A stretch of DNA of 64,000 nt. Origin: Rhodoplanes sp. Z2-YC6860. Lineage in GTDB: Bacteria > Pseudomonadota > Alphaproteobacteria > Rhizobiales > Xanthobacteraceae. Shown one piece after another: positions 54,315-62,177 of the stretch (its first letter is position 1; each line of letters starts with the position of its first letter). Where the stretch lies: positions 1,926,001-1,990,000 of the forward strand of contig NZ_CP007440.1 of the NCBI RefSeq assembly GCF_001579845.1, in the 5' to 3' direction. Position numbers and translations under genes: made by a program. The notes under the pieces were generated by a model, which was not told the origin of the DNA, did not search any database, and saw only the letters and a program-made list of their open reading frames with translations.

Positions 54315-54890
54315 CTACTCCTCGCTCTGCGTCGCATCAGCGGGGAGCGGCTGCTGGCCTTGGCGAAGGGCCTCCGGCATCGTCGCCAGCTCCGAACGCG
54401 CGAGATTGACGCCATGCTCGATTTGGTTGGCGGAACCCTGGATAACGTTCGCCAAGTGGCCACTCTCGAAATGCCAACCAATATCGGACAGGGCATCGGC
54501 AAGCTTTTTCGAGGCACCCACGAACTCAGGTAACAGACGCGCGATAGCGGCAGCTTGCTTCTCCAACTTCTGCGCGGCCGCGTCGCGACGGTTTTGCAAG
54601 CGCTCCGCGTCGAGCTTCTGCTGGACCTCAGCAGTCTTAACTGCAAGAGCCTCCAGCGCATCTTCCAGGCCAACAACGCGAGACGCGGCCGCGTTGACGC
54701 GATTTTGTAGCGCCTGCGCTGTCTCAGTATCGCTCAGATCGCCTTTGAGATGATGCCGCTGACGGGCCTCGGTCGCCACGCCAAGCTCTGTGTCAGCATT
54801 CCGACGCGCTTCTTCCAGCGCGGCGGCCCGTTGGCGCAGCGCGATGAGATCGATTTCCAGGCTGTCGGCCTTGATAGGTTTTTTGAACAT
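54315..54890 (-). CDS. coiled-coil protein of the element
   Basis: This 191-residue protein is almost wholly helical, with heptad-rich stretches (LEIDLIALRQRAAALEEARR, VVGLEDALEALAVKTAEVQQ, KLDAERLQNRRDAAAQKLEK) up to about residue 120. It has a more globular C-terminus. It could be structural or a scaffold. No family is recognised. It lies between HTH and HEAGH genes in a tight operon. Confidence 0.75.
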   Translation of the reverse strand: MFKKPIKADSLEIDLIALRQRAAALEEARRNADTELGVATEARQRHHLKGDLSDTETAQALQNRVNAAASRVVGLEDALEALAVKTAEVQQKLDAERLQNRRDAAAQKLEKQAAAIARLLPEFVGASKKLADALSDIGWHFESGHLANVIQGSANQIEHGVNLARSELATMPEALRQGQQPLPADATQSEE

Positions 54891-54972
54891 CTATTGTGCT
54901 CCAAACATGTTGAAATGGTCCAACACGTTTGTCTCACATTCGCGCCAGAACGCGTGCGCGTAGGCGTGCGAT

Positions 54973-55323
54973 TTAGTTCGGTTTTTGCGCGCACGCGCGC
55001 GTTTTGATCAGATTGTTGTACTTGGTCTCCGCTTCGCGTCGAGCCGGAAGGCCGCGCTTACGCTCGATACGGTCGAGCAATCGCTCGGTGGAAATGAACC
55101 AGACGTCGCCAACCTTTGCTCCAATCGGCGCGCCTTCTTGTTCGTCGGCTTGCGCCCACTTTGTAATTGTCGAAGCGTCGCGGCCAGCAACGATGGCGGC
55201 CGACTCGGTGTCTAGCAACTCAAAACTTTTGATTTTGTCCAGTACGTCTGCCGATGGATGCTCATAACCGAGATGATCCAAGGCTGCGAGGTGGTTGCCA
55301 ATAAGGTAGTCCCGGTCGATCAT
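54973..55323 (-). CDS. HTH DNA-binding protein of the element
   Basis: This is a 116-residue protein whose middle, DTESAAIVAGRDASTITKWA, then GAKVGDVWFISTERLLDRIE, is that of an excisionase-like winged helix. The tail is basic (ERKRGLPARREAETKYNN). It probably controls the operon or aids excision. The 429-base gap upstream should hold its promoter. Confidence 0.65.
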   Translation of the reverse strand: MIDRDYLIGNHLAALDHLGYEHPSADVLDKIKSFELLDTESAAIVAGRDASTITKWAQADEQEGAPIGAKVGDVWFISTERLLDRIERKRGLPARREAETKYNNLIKTRACAQKPN

Positions 55324-55752
55324 TTTTGAGGCTTCCTATAGTGGTTTGTGTCGCCAAGTCGCTGTTTAGGGTTTGTTAAAAACCCCTTACAAATTCCTAG
55401 AGCTACCGATACCGGGCGGCTGCGCGCGCCCCGCATTAGCCGGTGGTTAGGAAGAACCTAAACACGCGTTGTCGACGCCAGCACGATCCGTCCGCGCCCG
55501 CAACGTGAGCCGCTTGTGGCGCTTCGGGCCGTTCCGCGCGCGACAAGCGGAACGAGCGCACATGGCTGTCGCATAAGAACTTTTTCAGCTTCATCTTTCT
55601 TTTGTTCCTTTTGTTCCACTTAGAAAAAGTAATCAAACAAACGAGGCCAGTGATGCTCGTTCACGCCGCACAAGCGGCACAAGCGGAGCGGGCGCGCAAG
55701 CCGCTGCGGGGGCAGCGAAATGTCCGTTCCGTATGCGCCGCCGAAGCGGCCA
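55324..55752. other. 429-base gap between helicase and HTH genes
   Basis: No confident gene is seen. A minus-strand frame from the ATG at 55594 to 55436 (52 residues, KLKKFLCDSHVRSFRLSRAE onward) has an A/G-rich leader but no recognisable product. GC-rich direct repeats (CACAAGCGGCACAAGCGG) lie near 55670. Confidence 0.3.
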
Positions 55753-57195
55753 CTAGAACGGAACGTCGTCGGGGTTATCCATCGGAGCCATCTCGCTCGG
55801 ATCATCAGAGATTTCGTGCTGCCATTCGGTCAGGTTCGGATTGCGCCACTTCCAGCCGGGAAAGCGTTCCACCCATTTCTCGCGAGCCTCGGTCAGATCG
55901 GGGAACGTCCAGCCACGATGGCGCATGACCTTGCGGCTGTTGTCGCAGCTTTGTTGGGTGAGATACGCGCCGAGCTTATGGTCGTTATAAGCGCGAAGAC
56001 GAGGTTCGATGCTGCGTGCCTGATCATACAGGCCGGGTCGAATGATCACGCGGTCGCCACTCACATTCGAAACCTTCTGCTCGAACTTGTTTGAGACGGC
56101 GCGGTTGGGCTCATTGGGGTCGCTGCCGACCAAAACCCCGGTCTCCAGCAGTTCAGCCCACCAGCCGTCCAATGGATCAAGCGAACGCGCCTGCTGGTCG
56201 GTCAAATCATTCGCCTTCGGGAGCTGGCGGGGATGGAAGTCGCCAATTTTGCGAAGCAAAAGATCATGGAGCATCGCTTGGTAACCGCCGTTTTCCAACT
56301 GTTTGTTAATCGCATTGAACCATGCGTGGTCCTGAAGGTGCTCGTCATTGACCTTCACCACAAAGTAGCGGCGCTCACGTTCACCTGCCGGAACGACCCA
56401 ATCTTCGTTGCTTGCCATGATGACATGCAGCAGATTGGGAACTTCGATGCCGTCGCGACCCTTCGCTTCGATGAAGATGGTCGGTTCGGTGACAAGACGC
56501 TTGATGGTGCCCTCAGCGCCTTTGTTGCCGGGCCAATAGGCTTCGTCAGCGAATAGCAGCACGGTATCGCGCAGGTGGCCATTGAACCGACCCACGAGGT
56601 GTTCAGCGCTCGAAATCTGTAACGCGTGCTGACCGAACAGCTCGCACATGGCATTCCCCACGGTGCCTTTGCCAGTACCGCGCTTGCCTTGCATGACGAG
56701 AACGACCTCCGCGCGCCGATTGGGATGCTGCACGCACCAAGCAAGCCAATTTAAGATGTAATCGAAGACCTCAGTGTTACGCGATGCCACCACAATCCAG
56801 ATGTGTTCGCGGAGCTTCGACCAGTCACCTTGGCGCGGTTCGAATTGCCAGCCGCGCCACAAGTTCAGCTTCTGATCAATCACTCGCGCACAGTTGTCCG
56901 GCTGAAAAGTGAGGCCCGCATACTGACGGCGCTTTGGATTGTTGAGCCACCAAGTGCCAAGCTGCTGGCTCCGGTCACCGGCAATGATCCGTTGATGCAT
57001 ATAAAGGCTTTTAAAGTCAGAAAAACGCATCAAAACCAAGCTCCAACGTTCGCGGTCTTGCTCGAACGTGCCAACGAACGCCTTGCCGCCCTCCCGGACT
57101 ACAAAATAGCGGGCGTTCATTTTGTCCAAGCGCTCGTCGCCCGTCGGCAGCAAGGTTTGGTCGACAGTCGTGTCGTGAGGTATTAACTGGTTCAT
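55753..57195 (-). CDS. primase-helicase protein (DUF5906, SF3-like ATPase)
   Basis: This is a 480-residue replication protein. The Walker A loop is VMQGKRGTGKGTVGNAMCEL near residues 170-187, and the Walker B region is VLLFADEAYWPGNKGAEG. A sensor-like IMASNEDWVVPAGERERRYF follows. This is the DUF5906 / virulence-associated E-like ATPase of phages and satellites, which unwinds DNA at the element's origin. Its ATG overlaps the stop of the primase gene by one base (TAATG). Confidence 0.88.
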   Translation of the reverse strand: MNQLIPHDTTVDQTLLPTGDERLDKMNARYFVVREGGKAFVGTFEQDRERWSLVLMRFSDFKSLYMHQRIIAGDRSQQLGTWWLNNPKRRQYAGLTFQPDNCARVIDQKLNLWRGWQFEPRQGDWSKLREHIWIVVASRNTEVFDYILNWLAWCVQHPNRRAEVVLVMQGKRGTGKGTVGNAMCELFGQHALQISSAEHLVGRFNGHLRDTVLLFADEAYWPGNKGAEGTIKRLVTEPTIFIEAKGRDGIEVPNLLHVIMASNEDWVVPAGERERRYFVVKVNDEHLQDHAWFNAINKQLENGGYQAMLHDLLLRKIGDFHPRQLPKANDLTDQQARSLDPLDGWWAELLETGVLVGSDPNEPNRAVSNKFEQKVSNVSGDRVIIRPGLYDQARSIEPRLRAYNDHKLGAYLTQQSCDNSRKVMRHRGWTFPDLTEAREKWVERFPGWKWRNPNLTEWQHEISDDPSEMAPMDNPDDVPF

Positions 57196-58232
57196 TACGC
57201 AGCCTCCGCATTGTCAGCGGATGTCGCACGCTTCTTGAGCCAACTAAGGCACATGTGACGCAGGGCAGCTTCTTCGCGACGCCAATTCCAACGCGCGCCG
57301 CGTAGGCCAGCCGCGCGCTTCGTGTGATGCAATAGGATCGCAACCACGTCATCGACCAACATGCCGGTGTTGAGCATTGCCGCGGAGCAAGAGAGTTGAG
57401 TCATATGAATGCTGGTGTCGCCGCCACCTTGATAGGTCATCTGTTCAAGCCGCGAATTGACGTCGACGCGCCGGCCGCGAGATTGGCGACCGAACTCTTC
57501 GAAGGGGCAAATGTCCCGCACATCCAAGACGACCTCGCGAGGCTTGCGCGACAAAATGGGGTGCGCTTCGGAAAGCCAATCCTCCAGGTCATCCAACGAA
57601 TAGCGACGATTTGCTTCGAGTGACAATAGCTCGACCGCTTTCCAAGCGCCGCGCTTGCTGTTGTGCGATGTCGGCAAACGCATTACGCGCGAGACCTCAC
57701 ACACGGCAGGATCGCCAGCAATCAAATCAGCGAGCTTGCGAAGCGCGATCTCGATGCGCTCCATATTGCCCTGCGTGGGGATGGCTTCGTTTAGAAACCA
57801 ATAGAGATGCAAACCGCCGCCCGAAAAAACAATCGCGCTCGGCTGATACATCAATTGCGCGACCTTGCGCAGCACGACTTCGCAACTCGGATCGCTTTCA
57901 ATCTTATCGAGATCGAGATCGGCATGAAGGCAGGCGGTTTCGACGATATTTTCCTTGTTGCGTGTTTGGCCGTTCTTCACCGTACCGACGCAGAAGAAAA
58001 TGCCACGGCCTGGCTTATCCCAGCGAGAGACAAACGACGCGATCTGCGACGGATGCCGAGTGTAAATATGGTGCTCGGCACCCGTGCCGCGTTCGTTTGG
58101 GAATGTGCAGAGGTAAACGGGCATCGACGTGAACGGGAACGCAGATTTAAGTAAGCGTGTCGCCGCGTCCGCGCGCGAGCGCATGGCTTCGGCTTGCGCG
58201 CGGTCAAGCGTGCTGTTATGATAAGTCTGCAT
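57195..58232 (-). CDS. RepB-type / AEP-like DNA primase
   Basis: This 345-residue protein is read from the ATG at 58232 behind AAGGACAATTCGAG. The catalytic core has ETACLHADLDLDKIESDP, with paired acidic metal ligands, then AIVFSGGGLHLYWFLNE and SRVMRLPTSHNSKRGAWKAV. This pattern is typical of RepB-like archaeo-eukaryotic primases in mobile elements. The C-terminal part is helical and carries INTGMLVDDVVAILLHHTKR-like segments. It is co-translated with the helicase. Confidence 0.85.
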   Translation of the reverse strand: MQTYHNSTLDRAQAEAMRSRADAATRLLKSAFPFTSMPVYLCTFPNERGTGAEHHIYTRHPSQIASFVSRWDKPGRGIFFCVGTVKNGQTRNKENIVETACLHADLDLDKIESDPSCEVVLRKVAQLMYQPSAIVFSGGGLHLYWFLNEAIPTQGNMERIEIALRKLADLIAGDPAVCEVSRVMRLPTSHNSKRGAWKAVELLSLEANRRYSLDDLEDWLSEAHPILSRKPREVVLDVRDICPFEEFGRQSRGRRVDVNSRLEQMTYQGGGDTSIHMTQLSCSAAMLNTGMLVDDVVAILLHHTKRAAGLRGARWNWRREEAALRHMCLSWLKKRATSADNAEAA

Positions 58233-58263
58233 CTCGAATTGTCCTTGGAATTGTTGTTTCAAA

Positions 58264-58296
58264 AGAGAAGGCGGCCCGCCACAGGCCGCCTTCTCT
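58264..58296 (-). terminator. strong terminator behind the AlpA-type gene
   Basis: AGAGAAGGCGGCC (58264-58276) pairs perfectly with GGCCGCCTTCTCT (58284-58296), and the minus strand continues TTTTGAAAC. It separates the AlpA-type transcript from the primase operon. Confidence 0.8.
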
Positions 58297-58299
58297 CGT

Positions 58300-58554
58300 T
58301 TATGCAGCTTGTAGGGCCAGCTTCGTTGCGGCCTCGCGCTCGCGACGCCAATCGTGCGCAGCTTCCAGGCTGATGGTGACGCGGCGGCCCGTGCGCATCT
58401 CGCGTGGGCCAAGGCCGGCGTTACGCAATTTGAAAAACATCGCTTCTGAAATGCGATGAGCCTTGCAGAATTCCGCGATGGTGAACGCCGCGTGCTGAAC
58501 GTCCATTTCGTTGGCTGGAGTTTCGGCCGCTTGCTCTGTGGTGTTTGGTTTCAA
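58300..58554 (-). CDS. AlpA-type helix-turn-helix regulator/excisionase
   Basis: This 84-residue protein has a MerR-like winged helix: FTIAEFCKAHRISEAMFFKL, RNAGLGPREMRTGRRVTISL and EAAHDWRREREAATKLALQA. It is the standard small regulator that follows an integrase and controls excision and replication genes of such elements. Confidence 0.85.
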   Translation of the reverse strand: MKPNTTEQAAETPANEMDVQHAAFTIAEFCKAHRISEAMFFKLRNAGLGPREMRTGRRVTISLEAAHDWRREREAATKLALQAA

Positions 58555-58707
58555 GACTTCCGCGCTCCTCTATTGATCAGCATAGAGCAGCAGAGAACCA
58601 CGTGAGCGAACCGCGTCGATAGAAGCACTGATCAGAATTTGTTTCGGATCGATGAGCGAAGTGACGACGCCGCGCGTAGGGGTGCGGTGCTTGCTTAAAG
58701 CGCACTG

Positions 58708-59352
58708 CTAAATGCTATCGGCATCGTCAGGTGCTGAGCTGTCGGCTTGCATAGCGAACAGGATGAACGCGTTCCTATCCGATGGGTGCTTTCGAATGCG
58801 CTCTACTATCTTCGCGATGCCTGATTGCTTAGCAGTTTCGCCAACGATGGCACTTAGGGCCAGTTTTAGAAAGTCGATCAGGGCTCCGTATGGCGTATAA
58901 GGATGGTAGTTTCTTCTATCGAACCTTGGCTCGCGACCTGACTCCTTCCAGAGAGCGATCAGTCCGAATTCCAACTCCGCTTTTATGGGATCAGCCTTTC
59001 CGGCGAAGTTGCCGATCCAAAGATCGTAGCCACGAAGCCAGCACTTCAGCCGATAAACCTGCGTATCGATATCGGCGTGAGGAAAATGATCACCGAGTCG
59101 CCCCGCTGCATCCAAAGCTGAGAGCATTTTGTGCGCCTTGCGTGTGAGGTCGAGAGCTGCCCGAACTTCTTGCTTTGCTTTTGCGGGCCGCACGCCACGC
59201 AAATCTCTGACCCACTTGTCCCGTGTCGCTTGTGCTTCCCGATAAGCCTGGCCAAGCTCGTTAATCTTGCGACGCCAATCGGTGCCTTCGGGCCACCCAC
59301 CTATTGAATAGATTGCGTTCCACTGCTCGTTTGTGAGTTGCTCGAACGCCAC
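58708..59352 (-). CDS. hypothetical protein of the element
   Basis: This 214-residue protein is read from a GTG at 59352 behind AAGAGGTTGGGAC; an ATG at 59415 is the longer alternative. It has AFEQLTNEQWNAIYSIGGWP at its start, a basic helical stretch (RRKINELGQAYREAQATRDK), and VYRLKCWLRGYDLWIGNFAG. Soluble. No family is recognised. It stands alone between the repeat region and the AlpA gene. Confidence 0.7.
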   Translation of the reverse strand: MAFEQLTNEQWNAIYSIGGWPEGTDWRRKINELGQAYREAQATRDKWVRDLRGVRPAKAKQEVRAALDLTRKAHKMLSALDAAGRLGDHFPHADIDTQVYRLKCWLRGYDLWIGNFAGKADPIKAELEFGLIALWKESGREPRFDRRNYHPYTPYGALIDFLKLALSAIVGETAKQSGIAKIVERIRKHPSDRNAFILFAMQADSSAPDDADSI

Positions 59353-59785
59353 GTCCCAACCTCTTGCATTATCGGCAAACAAAAAGTTTGCTGAGCCAAA
59401 ATGTTGCAAGCGCATCGCCTCGCGTATGGATGTCGTGCGCGCAAGCTCGTCGATATTCGACGACGATGTCGATCCGTCAAGCGCGCTTTATGTTGCCGCT
59501 GGAGGCTCGATGCGGCACCGGGAAGATCGTAATCGATGACAAGCAACGCGAAGCGAGCAATGTAAAGCGTTAGCTTTACATTGCAGCCGAATGTAAAAGT
59601 GCTCGCGAGAGCTGGTTTTAAAAGTGCGTTTGTTGAGTCGCAGCCTAAAATGTAAAGTGACAATAGCTTTACTGCTATTTTGCAATCAATTGACATGTCC
59701 GGTTGTTAAAGCGCACAGAAGGGAAAATAACGTCCGAAATCACAATTTGTGTACGAATGCATTTTGCCTTGCGCTCGCGACGTCA
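59353..59785. other. 433-base AT-richer non-coding region
   Basis: No gene is seen. The region holds the palindromic TGTAAAG repeats (59559-59672) and could include the element's origin or the control region of the unknown protein. Confidence 0.4.
59559..59672. repeat. palindromic and iterated TGTAAAG motifs
   Basis: AATGTAAAGC-GTTA-GCTTTACATT (59559-59582) is a perfect palindrome with 10-base arms. AATGTAAAAG follows at 59590, and GTAAAG-N9-CTTTAC at 59652-59672. These repeated half-sites look like binding sites for a regulator or replication initiator of the element. Confidence 0.65.
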
Positions 59786-59912
59786 CGCTGCTTGAGCGCT
59801 GACGAACGATTTGCCGAAATCAAGCAACGTGGCGCGGGTCAGCACGTCGCTTGCGTAGCCGATGATATACCGCGAATGGGTTTTCTCAATCATTACAACT
59901 GCCGTGTCGAAT
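59786..59912 (-). pseudogene. remnant of an integrase C-terminus
   Basis: The minus strand reads FDTAVVMIEKTHSRYIIGYA and SDVLTRATLLDFGKSF. The complete integrase at 60445 ends HDTSIKMIEQHYGRYITGDP and SDALTRETLLDFDKPP, aligning without gaps. The catalytic Tyr position seems changed (HYGRY versus THSRY). Only this tail is left. Confidence 0.8.
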
Positions 59913-59966
59913 GAGCGGCGACGACACGAGTTGGCACACGCTGCACATGCCCCGAAAACAGAAACT

Positions 59967-60311
59967 TTATTCTCTGGGGACCAAATAAGTCCGATCCGCA
60001 ACCGCATCGTTGCCGGGCGTTATTATCCGAACGAGCGCACTATCTGACGAGCCAGCCGTTGTGCGTGTTGTCGTGCGCGGCACGGAGCGAGAAGCGCGCA
60101 CGTCGGCTTCTGACGCTTGGGCGCGTGAATTGCGAGCGGTAGTGCTGACGATCTGCGGCGACGTGCCGATGAAAGGGCTTTTCGCCGAAGCGATAATCGC
60201 GGCGGAGCGAGCAGCGTTTTCCTTGCTGATATCGATCACCCGAACCTGCTCGGCAGCGTTAGCCGCAAACGGCACGAATGCAAGCAAGGCGGCGGCGACG
60301 ATCAAGCGCAT
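59967..60311 (-). CDS. small secreted protein of the element
   Basis: This 114-residue product is read from the ATG at 60311. It has a signal peptide (MRLIVAAALLAFVPFAANAA), then VRVIDISKENAARSAAIIAS and a Ser/Thr/Arg-rich tail (ASRSVPRTTTRTTAGSSDSA). A longer frame to 60479 overlaps the integrase end and lacks support. No family is recognised. It sits between the integrase and the integrase relic. Confidence 0.65.
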   Translation of the reverse strand: MRLIVAAALLAFVPFAANAAEQVRVIDISKENAARSAAIIASAKSPFIGTSPQIVSTTARNSRAQASEADVRASRSVPRTTTRTTAGSSDSALVRIITPGNDAVADRTYLVPRE

Positions 60312-60444
60312 GTTCGGTTCTCGGATAATTCCAAAGCGCTCCGAAAACCTGCTTGGTGGGGAAATGTTCCCTTTGAAGGTCGCTGCAACGCATTGACCGA
60401 ATGCCGCACACGGCCTAAGCCGGGCGGCGATAGAGTTTATCGGC

Positions 60445-61626
60445 TTAAGCGACCCTCTCCATCGTCGGCGGCTTGTCAAAGTCGAGCAGCGTCTCGCGAG
60501 TCAATGCGTCGCTCGGATCGCCAGTGATGTACCGACCGTAGTGCTGCTCGATCATTTTGATCGATGTATCGTGATTGGAAGCGACAAGGGCCGTCGCTTT
60601 GCCTTTCAGCAGTTGCCTTGCGATTGAGCTGTGACGTAGCGCGTACGGCGTAATCTCCGCGCTCAGGCCCAGGCGTTTCGTAACGACACGGAACTTGTCC
60701 GAAACCTTGTAAATGGGATCGATCAATCGATCATGCTGATCGCGGCCTTTTGCATTCTCGCGAAGCAAGCTCGCCAAACGGGTAGAGATCGGCAAAGGCC
60801 GATGCTCGACCTTGCGGATGCGTCCTTTGCGACTGCGGGGCATAAGTAATCGAGGCTCGGCGGGGTTTTTGTCCAGCAGGTCTTCAACACGCAGCCGCAG
60901 TACTTGGCTCTCTCGAGCGCCAGTCTCAGCAAGGACCTCGATCAGAAGGCCGAGTGCGCGGTTATCCTCGTGTGCGCCATGGACCAACGCAATGACGGTC
61001 TGATCAGGTAGCACGACGTTGCGCGCGACCTCTGTGTCAGGAAGCCTTTTCAAGCCATTCCGCCAAACGCGGTCGTTCGTAATCCGTTGGTGGTCATTGC
61101 GTGAAGCCAGTGACAGTGCTGCCTTCAAAGACCGCGCCACGCGGTCAGCGCTGGCTGGCTTAAGGTTCTTAGCAATCAGCGCGGTCCGCCAGTCGCGCAA
61201 TTCCCGTTCCGTCAAAAGCGCTACGGTCTTCGTCGCCAATAGACCTAGATGAATGCGGACGTTACTCGCGTTGTGACGGCTTGCGCCGCGCATTTCGAGG
61301 TCGAGTTCATAGTCGTTGACGGCCTGGCCCACAGTGATGGGCGTATCGCTGTTGATTTCCCCAGCGCGCGCGAGCCTCTTGGCCTGCTCAAGAGCTTGCC
61401 AGTACGACATCACGCTCTCGCCATTCGCTTCCTCGTGGTCGTCGGCAAGGGCAAACCGTTTGAGCCAGCCGTGAGCCTTTACGCTCCAGGTTCCCGGACC
61501 GGCGTTGCGGCGATAGGCCAGAAAAATGCCGGGCGCGATCAGTGCGGTGTAGGGCTTCTTCCGCAACGCGAGTTTGAGGCGGTTAGTACGGTTTTCCAGT
61601 AAGGCGGAACGGGTGCGGCGAGCCAT
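60445..61626 (-). CDS. tyrosine-type site-specific recombinase (phage integrase)
   Basis: This is a 393-residue integrase. The core-binding domain is at about residues 95-190 (VGQAVNDYELDLEMRGASRH). The catalytic domain has Arg238 in ETGARESQVLRLRV, Arg331 in TPYALRHSSIARQL, His352 in SNHDTS and Tyr363 in EQHYGRY. The first His of box II is Tyr here, a known tolerated change. It lies at the right end of the element and reads inward. GGTGTCCCT/ATGTCCC repeats directly precede its start and may be its own promoter or arm sites. Confidence 0.92.
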   Translation of the reverse strand: MARRTRSALLENRTNRLKLALRKKPYTALIAPGIFLAYRRNAGPGTWSVKAHGWLKRFALADDHEEANGESVMSYWQALEQAKRLARAGEINSDTPITVGQAVNDYELDLEMRGASRHNASNVRIHLGLLATKTVALLTERELRDWRTALIAKNLKPASADRVARSLKAALSLASRNDHQRITNDRVWRNGLKRLPDTEVARNVVLPDQTVIALVHGAHEDNRALGLLIEVLAETGARESQVLRLRVEDLLDKNPAEPRLLMPRSRKGRIRKVEHRPLPISTRLASLLRENAKGRDQHDRLIDPIYKVSDKFRVVTKRLGLSAEITPYALRHSSIARQLLKGKATALVASNHDTSIKMIEQHYGRYITGDPSDALTRETLLDFDKPPTMERVA

Positions 61627-62177
61627 CGGTGTCCCTCAAAATGTCCCGAGAGTGGGAGTAGATCGCTATGGAGCCGACTATACCGCAATAGATATTAAAT
61701 AAGCAATTACAGTGGTTTGTGGAAGTTACGTGGAGCTGCGTGGAGTTCTATGGAGTGTTGCATCCCCCGATGAGGGGGCCGCCTTCAGTGGCAGGGCGCG
61801 GTCGGGTGAAAGCGGGCGCAAATGCCCCCTGGAGCATGGTGGGTGAAAACCCAGCCGGTCCGATCGAATCTCGAACGGTGGCCTCGCAATAAATCGCCAC
61901 AGTGGAGCGCCGGGAGGCGAGCGGGCCTGATCGCAAAGGTCCGCGGCACCTCTCGCAAAGGTGCCCCCAAGGTGCGCCGTCTCGGCGCTCCGCTCCCTCA
62001 CTCATGTGAGGGGAAGGAAAAAGAGAGAGGCGCCGGCCCCGCGCCTGATCTGAAGGGGCTGATGAATCACGCCCGCACGAATGTCTCCGTCTGGATAGCG
62101 GAAGGGAATTAATGGTATCGCTCGGCGCGACCGGTTTCTGCGGCGAGACAAATAACCACAGCGGTCGGAGGTTGATC
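61627..62177. other. 551-base region right of the integrase
   Basis: No gene or tRNA is seen. It must hold the integrase promoter and probably the right attachment site. It contains a hairpin, CCCTCAC-TCAT-GTGAGGG (61995-62012), and repeated short blocks (GTGGAGCTGCGTGGAGTTCT near 61730). From about 61760 the GC content rises to chromosomal level. Confidence 0.4.

Larger units (their letters stand above)
53321..61626. mobile_element. integrated element with integrase, AlpA, primase and helicase (satellite-like)
   Basis: All genes from 53321 to 61626 read on the minus strand, away from a tyrosine integrase at the right end. Behind it come a small secreted protein, an integrase relic, an unknown protein, an AlpA-type regulator, a primase, a primase-helicase, an HTH protein, a coiled-coil protein and a HEAGH protein. 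No capsid, terminase, tail or conjugation gene is recognised. The order int-alpA-primase-helicase is that of phage satellites or minimal integrative elements. The exact ends are not determined, because no direct repeat or tRNA target was found, and the element could extend left of 53321. Confidence 0.7.

Noticed and set aside
53281-61760. tRNA gene as integration target of the element
   Set aside because: No cloverleaf or T-loop sequence was found near either end, so the target stays unknown.
61740-62100. Possible structural RNA (tmRNA or RNase P-like) right of the integrase
   Set aside because: The region is GC-rich with several short hairpins, but no recognisable tag, acceptor stem or conserved core of a known RNA was found.
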